Origin: Cylindrodendrum hubeiense
Lineage: Eukaryota; Ascomycota; Sordariomycetes; Hypocreales; Nectriaceae
Length of the DNA: 64,000 nt
Reading direction: 5' to 3'
Assembly (NCBI GenBank): GCA_014621425.1
Contig: JAANBB010000035.1
Coordinates: forward strand, 120,422 to 184,421
Each line of letters begins with the position of its first letter. The stretch's first letter is position 1. A program made the position numbers and the translations under genes. This document shows, in pieces, positions 44,918 to 55,647 of the stretch. The notes under the pieces were generated by a model. That model worked only from the letters and a program-made list of their open reading frames with translations. It ran no database searches and was not told the origin of the DNA.

Positions 44918-47084
44918 GCCAGGTGTTGGAAATGTCCCCCAACAGCTCCTCGGCTGCAGGCTCCCACCTACCGTGCCCTCCCACAGCCTCCCAGCACTCA
45001 ACCGAATCCCTCGGGCTTCAACCAACTCTTGGCCCGACTGGCTGAGCTGTCGGCGGAAATCTCTCATTGAGAGTCATCGACTGATTGCGAGATCTCTCTC
45101 ACCTTCCGTGAGGAGCAATTAGGCAGTGCTACCCCCGATGCATCCTCGTCTGTGCCGCCTTACCATTTCTTTTTCCTCCCCTTCTAGCATTCTCAGCTTG
45201 TTGGAGCTATGACACGCCACCGAGCCTTGAATTTCTTCCCATTTCCATCAATCATTTCACGCTTGCCCAATCGTTTGCCATGATCCCTTCGCAGTCGTTG
45301 TGAAAATTTCTTTCCTTGTACCGGCCGTCGATCGGATAGAACCGATGGATATGAATCAGAGCTGTGTGGCAAGAGACAACGACCAAGTCCCACAATTGAG
45401 GCACTTGTTTAGTCGCTCCAGTCTTCAATCCTCTAGCCATCCCCAGTAGTTCGCTTCTTGATCGCTGGGGCCCAATGATGTGCCGCATGGTGAAAATTCT
45501 GAACAGTGCTCCCCTCCAGCAGGTTCGGCGAGCATGCCTCTCGGTGATACATGTGACTAAAGACACTTCTGCAGTTCCGTCACCGAGGCCGTAGGCTCCA
45601 CTCCAAGGTCGGCCCGGAGGTTGTTGGCACGCCCCCGGCTGCCGAATCTGTGTCAGGCCTTGTAGGGTGCCAAGTCAGTCACAGCCTTGCAAGTCGGGAC
45701 AAAGTTCACGCCCAAAGCTCTTTACAGAAAAGTCCCTCAACTAGAGGTCTCCGCTGACTTCATCATTGCTGACCATGAAAGAGTATCTTTGAATCAACAG
45801 CCGGCCCGTCGGAAGTGTAGCCCGGGTTGTCCCTTTTGGGCGGTTCCGTCCGAGCTGCCACGGTATCTCGATTCGCACTTCTAGACTTGCTCATCCAGAT
45901 CGTCCAGCGGTTGGGTACCGGGAGGGGCCCCGAAGGAACATCATGTCTTGACGAATGTCACGTAGCGGATGGGAGGTTCTAGCCAGGGAATGCCATCATA
46001 GTCCACTTATTGTGCCTTGTTGAGGATGGACTTGGGCCGAACACGTATTTGACGTGTCCCAGACAACAAGAGCCAATAATCAGGCCCTTGTCGTTCGAGT
46101 CATCATTCGAGTCCGTTCAGCAGTGAGTTGGCGAGACACCTCCAATCTCCTCATGCATCTCCTTGGGAGGGGACGGAGTAGCGAGCCAGGTTATTATACC
46201 TTGCCATCGCTGTCACTTGACAGCAGGGTCGAAAGTTCAAAGCGCTTGCTCTGCGTAGTTCGCGCGCTTCCCGCATGCGGGCTGACATGATGCTGGCTTT
46301 GCGGAAGCAAGATGGCTCCTCTTGGTCGCCTCCGTCTCGTGTGGAATCGTTCACCGTTAACTGCGCAGTTAACTAGTCGAATGAATGGTTTGTACGTGAC
46401 TGTCACAGGTAAATGGATAGGATAAAGCAATGAGTCGTATTGAGTTGTATTTTGTGTTGATTCGAGAGTAAAAGAGGAAGTGGGTTACTATGAGGGGATC
46501 CGCTGCCATTATTGACTCCTCACAGAAATGATCATGTGACGCGATAGACTCCCCACCTCTCTCCGGCGAACGGTCGTTTGAGCATTAGTAGGCAATGGCA
46601 GAAGCACACGGACCACTGCAGAGCCCCGGATAGTACTTATAAACACAGTACATCATAAAATACATTGGCCGTGCTTTCTCCTGGGGTGTACAACTTTCTT
46701 GTGGCAGCTAGATTTGATGCTATCCGCCGAGATGTCGTACTTGTGGGCGTCACGTGATATCTGTGTGTGTGTCTTCAGAGCAGCACGATCATCAGACATG
46801 ATCCCTATACGAGAATAATATTATATTCTCCTGCCTCGATTAATAAAGGCCATATTCAGTTCTATTTATTAAGGCGAGTGTTCGGGATCTCCATCAGTCC
46901 ATTATGCTCCACGACACATTCCACACCATCCTCTCACTATAGGGTAAGTAACTCTCGCTAGACGGTGTATTGATATGTCCTCCCCCACGACAAGGGACAT
47001 GGATTTACTTACTTTTATAATGACTAGTGTGTGAAAAGAACTAACGAGTGATATATAACGTTCCCCATAAGCAATATCCAAGTC

Positions 47085-47363
47085 ATGGATATCACTTCTG
47101 TTCAAGATCAGCCTCTATTGATGGTCCCAATCACCCCAGCTAACGAGTATATGCGTAAGTGATGGGTTAAAGTTGCAAGTAGCCATCAACTTCTAGAGAA
47201 TACTAGATTGGCCAATTTTAACTGTTCCTCGAATATTCGTATCTCCTCGCAGATGGTAAGGGATTGCGGTTGTGTTTCAAGCTTGCTAGAGTCGATTAGG
47301 CTTCTTGTTCCATATCTGAAACCAACATCCCTGACCTGTAGTTTCGCAATAGCTACAGGATAA
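47085..47363 (+). CDS. doubtful small gene or gene fragment
   Basis: An ATG at 47085 opens 23 codons (MDITSVQDQPLLMVPITPA...). They end at a good donor (GTAAGT at 47155); a TTCTAG acceptor at 47196 continues in phase for 55 further codons to a stop at 47361-47363, giving 78 residues. The 42-bp intron has a CATCAAC branch-like sequence but is shorter than any other intron here. No signal peptide, membrane span or recognised family. It sits in an AT-rich stretch between gene-poor sequence and a secreted-protein gene, and could equally be a decayed 5' end or chance. Confidence 0.22.
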
Positions 47364-47765
47364 TGGCAGTTGGAGCTGTGTCAATTTGCTTAACATAAAT
47401 ATTATGAAATCACAGCAAGGAGATATTTGTCTAGGAGAGTGTACTGCAAGAGATATGTACAATTTGTTATCTTAACTACAACCTTGACCTTGAAAATAGG
47501 ATTGATCATCTAACTGTAAAAGTCAAGTACAAGAAAGGTCCTGGGAAATATGTACTAGTATAGAGAATGCCCGACAAGGAATTGACTTCAAAGTTTAATG
47601 GATCCGTCGTCAAATCTAATAATATCGGAGAGAAGTGAATAGGACACGCCAATCTCGCCGTTCCCTGAAACCCAGTAGCTCACGTGGCTTTCCAAAAAAT
47701 CTCCGTCGACATTCGAAAAACTACGAGAAGTTACTGAATCCGGAGAATCTCGAAGATTCGTTGAT

Positions 47766-48769
47766 TTAGATGAAGTTGCCGCCTCCGTTGCAGCGGGACA
47801 GGGGGAACTGCCTCTTGGCGCACATGGCTATGGTTTTATTAGCAAACCATGTTGGTTTGACTGGAATGAACAACTTACAGATGGCTCCAGAAACCCACTT
47901 GACACCAGCATAGGAGCCCTCCTTGTAGGAATCAGCCATGAAGGTACCGACTTGCTTCATGCTACCGATGCAACCTCGCATGTTGCGGCCGTAGCGTCGG
48001 GTCTTGAAGGGTCGGGTAATCATGACACCAGAGTAACCCTTGGGGACAGTTCCCTTGATGTTGATAACGGTTTGGGTGGTCCAGGTGCGGGTGTAGCTGA
48101 CACCAAACGAGGCGCCAAGTCTGTCCTTGATGAACTTGAGGTCGCCTTCGCCGCTCACAGTAACACTGTTGGAAACGGAGTATCCAGAGCTAACATAGAC
48201 ATCCATAGCGCCGACACTGGCAATGACGACAGGGCTCATCTTCCCAGCAAGCAGCTGTTAGCAACTGTGTATCTTCCAGCGGAATCTGAAAAGTCGGATG
48301 CACTTACTTGCACGTCCCAATCCACAAAGTTTTGAGTTCTGTCAGTGATGACGGCATTGGTGTATGCGCAGGAAGCGCGGGTGTCAAGTGACTTGTCGTC
48401 GGTGCTGTTCAAGAAGGCCTCGTCGACCTCAGGGGTTTCAAAGTCGAATCCATGCTCGGCGACCAGCTGCTCATAAACGGTCTCATGGACAATCTCCACT
48501 ATGATTTTCTGAGTGTCAGTGAATTTGTTGTGAAGATTGCTGTGTTCCATGTAATTCAAAGGGGGAGAGAGCAAATGTGAGAATCAAAATGGCAAGAGAA
48601 GCTTACTGCGACCGTCCTCGCCATAGAGGATAACCTCATCATGCTTGAGGACATGATCGGGAGTCCACTTAGTACTATTCAAGTCAAGAGTGGTGGTTTC
48701 GACGGCGGCAGGAGCTGCGCTGGCGAGGCTGGCGAGAACCAGGGTGACAAGGGCGGTGGGGAAGATCAT
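47766..48769 (-). CDS. secreted protein with a beta-rich core, function unknown
   Basis: Exons on the minus strand: 48769-48607, 48498-48308, 48239-47879 and 47827-47766; 258 residues. Introns are 108, 68 and 51 bp, all with GTAAG donors; the last contains no stop and keeps frame if retained. Signal peptide about 1-18 (MIFPTALVTLVLASLASA). Four Cys in the mature part allow two disulfides. The central part alternates polar and hydrophobic residues over ~45 positions (GYSVSNSVTVSGEG ... GVSYTRTWTTQTVIN), as in long beta-hairpins. A positively charged KTRRYGRNMRG segment follows. I do not recognise a named family; similar patterns occur in secreted fungal proteins and in some pore-forming folds, but that is pattern resemblance only. 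A TATA box precedes it. Confidence 0.82.
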
Positions 48770-48862
48770 TTTGAGTGAGGAGTAGAGAGCGAGTATGGGA
48801 TTGCAAGTATTGTGTGGTTGAACTGATGGATGGCAAGCAATAATAACACAGGATCTTTGAAG

Positions 48863-48869
48863 CCTTTAT
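48863..48869 (-). promoter_or_regulatory. TATA box of the secreted-protein gene at 47766
   Basis: Reads TATAAAG on the minus strand, 94-100 bases before the start codon at 48769, a normal distance for a fungal gene with a short leader; it is preceded on that strand by a run of eight T. Confidence 0.6.
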
Positions 48870-49160
48870 ACAAAAAAAATCAATTCATTTGAGAGCATCA
48901 AGCCATTTACTCATGATCCGGTCCATGTAGCATGTAGCTACTCATCCATTTCGAGTAATTGTCGTTACGCGATGTTCGAGTAATGCACTCCGCGCATTGA
49001 CCAAACCGACGCTTCTCATTCGCTCCTTTGAAGTTTGGTTCCCAATACGAGGCAGGATTCAATAGCTGCCTTCACTTATCACCTCCCCTGCCAGGTATCC
49101 ATGTCAACCTTAAACTTGAGTATTTACTTGGGTTAACTCTATTGGGATGAAACACGGGCC

Positions 49161-49451
49161 TCATCCACCCACAAAGCGATATTCCACGACCCATTCATCC
49201 AACGATTTCAAATAAGGTTCCGTAAAAACAGCCTCAGGCCCTTCCAGAATATCTCTAGACAATCCCGGGATCACAGCCGTGCCCGACTTCAGTGTGACTA
49301 GGTTTAAGATCCTGTGGAATTTGGGAACTATGTCATTCCAATGTGCAGTAGAACACGAATAGTTTACGTCTAAGTGCAATCGCTTAGCCCATTCGAACAG
49401 GTGATATAATGAGCGTGGCCAGTTGCTTGCGTGCCGAGCATCCGGAATATC
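49161..49451 (-). pseudogene. C-terminal fragment of an unknown protein
   Basis: A 96-codon open stretch on the minus strand without any ATG, bounded upstream by an in-frame TGA (49452-49454) and ending in a stop at 49161. Composition is protein-like (SLYHLFEWAKRL, HWNDIVPKFHRIL, SLDEWVVEYRF), with Trp, Phe and Tyr spaced as in a globular C-terminus. No splice-linked 5' exon was found in the ~240 bases available before the next gene's leader. Most likely a remnant; a mispredicted last exon is possible. Family unknown. Confidence 0.3.
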
Positions 49452-49589
49452 TCAACATGGTCACCTGTCACGATGTTATCTTGAACTGAGATGTTTGGGG
49501 AGCTGGTTTGGGACGAAGATACGAAGTCACCGTCTATCAGGGTACTCTGGCCAAAACGGGTGTCTAGTGATCTTTAGTTCCCAAGATGA

Positions 49590-49595
49590 TATAAA
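49590..49595 (+). promoter_or_regulatory. TATA box of the cysteine-rich secreted-protein gene
   Basis: TATAAA, 99-104 bases before the ATG at 49694, followed by a C/T-rich, then ACAACAACTCAAC leader typical of expressed fungal genes. Confidence 0.65.
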
Positions 49596-49693
49596 TCATG
49601 CTCTATCTCGGCCGTTTTGAATCACCCAGACACCTCTGTCCACCCCAAAGCATCTCTTCACTACCAGTTCTACCTCCTTTACAACAACTCAAC

Positions 49694-50230
49694 ATGCAGT
49701 TCACCGCCACCGTTTTTGCTCTTCTGCTCGCCGCCGAGGGGTAGGTTTTTTCCACTTCTCAAACCTGGAGACATTATGTAAAAGCCGCCAGCTAACATCC
49801 CTCGTTCACCAAGTGCTCTCGCCGGCCTGCACAGCTCTGCGGCCTGCGTTTCCAACAGAAAGAACTCGCCCGTCGGCGGTAGCCCCTGGTCCGTTAGCTA
49901 CACTTGGGCAAAGAGTTACGATATCTTGCCCGATGCCACCAAGTGTGCTTGCAACATGTACCGGAATCGAAACACTGGCAACAAGCAGTGGGACAAATGC
50001 CCCGACTGCACCTTTGTATGCTACATGATGCTTCTCCTCCAGAAGATTATTGGCTAACTATCATGGCAGGATGGAACTATCTGCAACAGTAAGGGCTGGC
50101 ACATTGGTGGTGACGAGGTAAAATGCTATTTGGCCTATTTGGGCTGTGAGTTTGATTGTTGACTGACTTGATTTAGATGAACTACTACTGCTCGAAGAAG
50201 TGCGGTGCCCAGGGCTCCGAGGCCAACTAA
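49694..50230 (+). CDS. small secreted cysteine-rich protein (effector-like)
   Basis: Four exons: 49694-49740, 49814-50015, 50070-50117 and 50177-50230; 116 residues; introns 73, 54 and 59 bp. Signal peptide ~1-19 (MQFTATVFALLLAAEGALA). The mature ~97 residues contain eight Cys (27, 60, 62, 78, 81, 88, 104, 108), enough for four disulfides, with the pattern C-x32-C-x-C-x15-C-x2-C-x6-C-x15-C-x3-C. No hydrophobic segment after the signal, so it is predicted to be freely secreted. Size, Cys content and intron density fit the class of fungal small secreted proteins that includes host-interaction effectors and antimicrobial peptides; which of these, if any, cannot be told from sequence. TATA box at 49590. 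Confidence 0.88.
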
Positions 50231-52012
50231 GGCTAGGCCACGGAGTCCCCGGGAATTTCTACATGAAAGGCTGTTTTAGACAGTTCTTTTCGGTTGGGAT
50301 TCATTATTTCTTGTGTCGTATTAAACTTCTCTACTCGACTCCTCTTGTAAATAGTATGTGTTGAGAGCCGTAAATTATTTATTTTGTTGCGAAATTGGAC
50401 GTTAATGCAACAAATGACAAACCTGAAAAGATAATCTGTGATTCCTGAGCAATAATATGCGTGCACCCGAGATTTTATCATCTATGTGAACATGTTTACT
50501 TGCACCTGGTTGCGTTCCTCCCACTTCGTCCTATCTATAGGGTAGCTACTTTGTCCTCACCATTAGTGTTGCGAGCACCTTTCACCTATGAATGAGAGGC
50601 TGATTGCGAAGCCGAGAATGGGAAAGCTCATTGTGAATTAAGGGGTAGGCTACAGCAGAACCAACCATGAAAACCACAGTCTGTTTCTGCATGCTGTGGT
50701 TCAGTGGATACGCATTGAGCTATCCGCTCTTGGACGACTGGAAGGCCTTGAGCTCGGACTATCATCTGAGGGCAGAGAATCAGCACACAGTAGATTCCTG
50801 AGACAGGCACAGCTGCCAAGATCCTGAGTCCGGAAAGTCCTTGCCGAGATCCGTCGATAGATGATCATCCTTTCTATCCGTAAGCGAAATGTTTCTGCCG
50901 ACCCTCGGACCCTTGGTTGGCTAGGGCACGAAGCTACATTCCAGCCAACTCGCCTTATCGATTTGTAAAACACATGATGATCACGATACCGAGAGCGAGG
51001 AAGACCCCTGAGGTTAATCATGGGAAAGCTGACCTGGTGAACCTGCTAGAGAAACCTCATCGTCGAGGATCATGGGAGCTTCAAAGTATAATACTGCCAA
51101 GACTCCAGATCTGGACTTCGGGAGAATTCTCGGGCGACGCAATGACGCTGTTAGCTGCACGAAGCTAGAATGCTGCCGCTGCGAGGATGGTTTTCGATTC
51201 TGGTCGGTTCCGGCCCCCGTAGAGACAAAAGTTAGTCTCAGCCTGGCTTTGGTGTGTCGATCGATACCGCCTCCAGCCCCTCTGACGAATTTCCACATCG
51301 AGACGGTGAAACATGGATCATAGGGTACGGAACCAGGATTGAGACATCTTCTATTGCGCTAAAGCGACAGCCCTAATACGAACTCTATCACCGTGATTAC
51401 ACTTTGCGACAGCAACTAGTTCCATTGCAGACCCCAGCAAATAGGCCGGGGTTGTCAATCTTATTCCCTCAACGTGGGCTGAGAAACGCTCATTCGCTGC
51501 CCTGCCGGCCATTTGACATCAACCCGTCTGCTGTAAGCGCCCTTACCGCGTCCGGCTTTCTGAGATACGTTGCTGGCTTGCTGGCTCTTGTTTCTGCCTT
51601 CGATCTTTTTCTCTGCCACCGGCCAACACCGAGGAGCTCCCGGGCCTAGCTGTGTGCAGACTCCATTCTCATGGATTTCGGCCGGTTTGGTGGAGCTTCG
51701 CCACCTTGTAAGGCGAGCGTTGGGAATGGGGGCATGTCAAACTCCGGGTTCCGCCAAATCCGGGAGGAAACACTGCGTTGCGCAATTCCATCATGGTATT
51801 GCCATTTGTGGATGGGAATCAGGTGCGTTTACACACATCAGATACCTGACTACAAAACCTGCGGATTCCCTCCTCTAGAGTAGTTTTCCACCAGCCTTCA
51901 CATCCATCATCCATCGCTTACATTCAGCTTCACCCTTGAGAAGTCTCGTCTTCTTGCCTATAGCCCGTCGTTATCAACCTCACCTCACGTCTTCTCCACT
52001 TACTTAGACAAA
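50231..52012. other. intergenic, nothing recognised
   Basis: 1.78 kb. First ~300 bases AT-rich (3' region of the secreted-protein gene); the remainder has short chance frames only. The last ~110 bases are the C/T-rich leader of the gene at 52013. Confidence 0.55.
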
Positions 52013-52622
52013 ATGAGATTCGCTCAGGTTTTCGCTTCCGCCGCGACTGTCTTCTCGACAGTCTCCGCCCAGACACCCACTGTTTATGACGTGGTCACCA
52101 AAGTTGCGGAGCCCATCACGCGGACTACCACTGTTACCGAAGACTATGTCTACTGGTGCCCTGTAAGACAGCCAAGAGATCTGTGCTGTTGAGCATCTAC
52201 TGACTTAACTTTCTTTGAAGGAGCCTACTACGTTCGTTCACAAGAACGCCACCTACACCGCTCACGAAGCCATGTGGATGACCATCACCAGTAAGTCAAC
52301 GTCTTAGCATCAAACCCGAGGCACACCACTGACCCATTCCTCAGACTGCCCTTGCACTGTCACCTACACCACGCCTGTCTACCCTGACACAACGTACTCG
52401 CCGGACTGCGTGACTCTCACCACCGACGGCACGGTCATCACCTTGACTTACCCTCCTACCAACCCCCCTGATGTCCCGCCGGCCACCACCATCGGCCATA
52501 CCATCCCCGTCGCCCCCACTACAACCGAGCCCGTTGTGGTCCCCACTGTTGGTGCTGCCAACAAGGCCAGCGCTGGCTTCGGTGCTCTGGCCATCGCTGG
52601 AGTTGCTGCCTTGATCCTCTAG
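52013..52622 (+). CDS. GPI-anchored Thr/Pro-rich cell-surface protein
   Basis: Exons 52013-52162, 52221-52290 and 52345-52622 give 165 residues; introns 58 and 54 bp. Signal peptide ~1-19 (ends VSAQ). The mature part begins with Thr-rich repeats of the kind found in fungal wall proteins (VTKVAEPITRTTTV), then four Cys (YWCPEP, NCPCTV, SPDCVT). A Pro/Thr linker (NPPDVPPATT, VAPTTTEPVV) is suited to O-mannosylation. The last ~23 residues (GAANKASAG then hydrophobic to a terminal Leu) form a GPI-attachment signal, probably cleaved at Asn or Ala-Ser-Ala. Expected in the wall or outer plasma membrane. Resembles the abundant short clock-controlled or wall proteins of filamentous ascomycetes; no enzyme motif. 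Confidence 0.88.
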
Positions 52623-53483
52623 TGTGCTTGCAGCATCTCACTGGGGACAAATGCCTACTTCTAAGGCTTACGCAGGAGAGGGCGTCTGCAACGACCCTCC
52701 CATCACCATCCTTTGGCTTCAACGCAATGATTTCGGCGAGCTTCGAGGGTATACGGAGTTAGGGGAAGACCGGGCGGAAGAGGAGCTTTCTACAAGATGA
52801 TAGCGAGCTGTGCCATTCCTTGTCATTGTGGCGTTGCGGATTTACGCAAACTTGCTGGGAACTAATCGGACAATTAGATAGGTTAGAAAAACAGTGTGCT
52901 AATAATCGCCCAATAATAATACATTAATGATCAAGATAAATCTGCAGCGCACATGGGCGTCTGACCTCGATGTTCAATATTGTCCGAAAAACTTCTTTCC
53001 CCGTCCTTGCCTCTCTCGCATTCCTTAGCGCACACCTATGGCCCCAAAACAATTATCCCCTGGTGGATGTAAAATTTGATGTCGGTCCGATGCCGTCTTG
53101 TGTAAAGTTTCATCACTGCTTTAGACCTCTGTTCTCAGTTGCGGCTTTGACAGACTTTGACAGACCTTGATAGCCTCACAGAAATTAGTCCCGAGAGCCG
53201 GTCATGAAAGTTAAGTCATCGTCGACGCGTTGATTCCAGACCAGACAGGGTGTCTTCGTGAGCTCCAGATGAGGGATCTATGCAATCCTCAGGTCTGGTG
53301 CCAAACATGCGATATATTCTCAGGAAGCCATTGGGCTCATCGTCCTCTTGATCTCGGCCGCCCCTTGGCGCGAGCCATTATCCCTACTCCTAAGCCCCAA
53401 AGTTCATAAACTTCGTAATATTCATTCAATGCGCCAGTCGCTTTGTCCATCTCTAGCCTTCATATGCGTCTCGCCCGCGCACG
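52623..53483. other. intergenic between convergent genes
   Basis: 861 bases between the stops of the GPI protein gene and APC8; AT-rich middle (~52850-52960), no gene seen. Confidence 0.55.
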
Positions 53484-55647
53484 CTAGTTCTGCGGGTCGA
53501 GCATCCCAGAAGCCTCCATTCGCGACCTCACCTCTCGGACAAGCGCCTTCGCCTCCTCCACCTCAACCCCATCCTGGCAGAGCTCCGCGGCAAGACGGTT
53601 GGCCGTGGAGTAATCCGAGGTGCGCATGGCAAACTTGGCGAGCCACATCCGGGCCTTGCTAGTGGCTGCCGTGACGCCCGTGCCTTCGTTGCCCGTCTTC
53701 TCTTCACCATCGGCGCCGTTGTCAGATCCAGGAGGAGAGTCGTTGTGGATGGCGATGGACTCGGCCAAGTCGCCCTCAGCAGCTGCACCGCCGTCCTCCT
53801 GGGCCACACAGAGCTCCATGTACGACTTGGCCTCCACCTCTTCGCCCAGCTGGTCGTACATAGCGGCAATCTGCAAGAGAATTTCCGGGTCCATGTGTCC
53901 TGTCGCGTTTCGTACACCAAGAAGGTCACCACCACTTCCGAAGCTGCTTCCCACGTCATAGTATGCATCTGCCAAGAGGGCTCGTTTGAGTGCCTTGATG
54001 CCATCGCGCTCCCTGCCCATCTTCTGCAGGCACGAGCCGACGGCCATCCACATCTTGCCATCCCAAGGTCGCAGGCCTGCAGCCTTCTTGTAGTACCATA
54101 GCGAGTAAGTGTGCATCTCGAGCATCTCGTATGTTTGACCCAGACCGTACCATGCTCTGTAGTCGCGACGATTGACATCGACTGCTCGTCGATATGATTC
54201 AATAGCGGCGTGCGTATTTTTTAGTTCGACATATTCGTGACCCATCAGTGTCCATGCTGAGAGACATGTTCTATCCAATGTCAGGGCGCGCCTGAAATAT
54301 TGGACAGCCTTCTCATGCATGGAAAGGAGAGAATAATAGTTTCCAATGACGACACAAGATTCCGGGCGGAACTTGTCAACACTGGAACAAAGATGGGCTA
54401 GGAATGCTAGTTTTGGTCGCAGATTCAAAACGTAGAGGATGTTCGAGTAGTGATCCAATGAGTCGAGTCGATGGGGATGGAGCGACAGTAATCGACTAAA
54501 GTGCTGTTCGGCGGCCATCAAGTCTTTCGCATGGTACGCCAATAGGGAATTGCATGTTAGCAGGAACGAGGATGTCGGGAAAATGGAGAGAAGCTGTTCG
54601 AGGGAGCTGGCCAGGCCAGGGCCTTGTTGATACAGCTCCAACGAAGTATGGAGATGGAACATGTAGGACACAATGTTTTGAGGACAATGCCTTGAGATAT
54701 TATTGAGCTGTATCATATTAGTATTGACCATTGATAGAGAGGATAGCGAACTTACATCCTCAACCCTAGAGATTAGCGACGTCATTTCCAACCAGCACCC
54801 CCAGTTCATGGTGTACTTGTGTACGCTTCGGATGAAGAACGACAGTGCTCTCTCGTCATTCTTCTCCTTGGCAAGGACCATCCCGTACCTACGCCAGCGT
54901 TAGTTTCGGCCTCCTATAGAACACGCCAGCATTCCCACTCACAAGTACTCGAGCCATCCCTGGCTGCTCTGAATCTCCTCGTCCTCTGTGGCTCTCTCTT
55001 CGAACCAGGTGGCCAGGAATTGTCCCACCACGAGAAGTTGCTTGTTCGTCACCGTGCCCAGGTCTTGGGGGCCCATAACCATCTCTGAATCCTCGTTTTT
55101 CCGCTTCTCGCCTGACATGAACTTGGCGTAGAGTGCGAGGAACAGGCTCTTCTGGCTGATCTTGGGCAGAGGCACTGCGGTCGTGGGTCGGGTGGATTCG
55201 GACGCCTTGGATTTGCCCTTGCTCTTCGTTGTCGAAGCGGCTGGGTTCTCACCTCGCGATGTGAGGATGCTGGAGAGGAGGGAGTCGGGGAGGAAGACGG
55301 CGGCGCATCGGTCATATTCTCTGCAGTCGAAGAAGGACTTGGCTAGGAGGTATTTACTCAGCTCCTTAGTCTCAAGCGCTGCCTCCTCAGGGTCGGTGTT
55401 GGGAGTGTAAATGGGTGAGGTGTATTTGCCATCGGCAGAGTCGAGTTGTTCGTCGTCATCGTTCGTCTCGGGAAGGGCGTTTAGCAGTTCGGCGGCCCTT
55501 TGGCGACATTAGCACAACGGCCATATTCTATAGATGGGAGAGGACGCACCATTTTGACGATTGGTACAAACATCTCTCGGAGCACTTGACCACTGCATCC
55601 TGGAGCGCAGCCCGCAGCTGCGAGATTTCGTGGGAGCTCAGCGCCAT
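53484..55647 (-). CDS. APC8: Apc8/Cdc23, TPR subunit of the anaphase-promoting complex
   Basis: Exons on the minus strand: 55647-55550, 55497-54943, 54888-54756 and 54707-53484; 669 residues. Introns are 52, 54 and 48 bp; the last (GTAAGT...TACTAAT...CAG) contains no stop and would add 16 residues if retained. The N-terminal Apc8 region contains EYDRCAAVFLPDSLL. TPRs follow, for example LTCNSLLAYHAKDLMAAEQHF, VVIGNYYSLLSMHEKAVQYF, AWTLMGHEYVELKNTHAAIE, AWYGLGQTYEMLEMHTYSLWY and KMWMAVGSCLQKMGRERDGI. The C-terminal part has a disordered acidic insert before a final helical repeat. Family knowledge: Apc8 sits in the TPR lobe of the APC/C, binds co-activators and supports ubiquitination of securin and cyclin B in mitosis. 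Confidence 0.95.

Larger units (their letters stand above)
42053..47084. other. gene-poor interval, 5.0 kb
   Basis: Apart from the promoter of the gene at 41564 no gene could be supported. GC-rich to about 45 kb, then increasingly AT-rich. Contains tandem repeats at 44684-44710 and 44874-44917. No transposase, reverse transcriptase or inverted-repeat ends recognised. Confidence 0.5.

Noticed and set aside
46600..47760. AT-rich stretch as a possible RIP-decayed transposon
   Set aside because: No remnants of transposase or reverse-transcriptase reading frames and no terminal repeats were visible; it may simply be intergenic.
50660..50710. AACCACAG ... CTGTGGTT inverted repeat suggesting a hairpin
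   Set aside because: Eight-base arms with a 14-base loop are expected by chance in a window this size; no flanking gene end that it could terminate.
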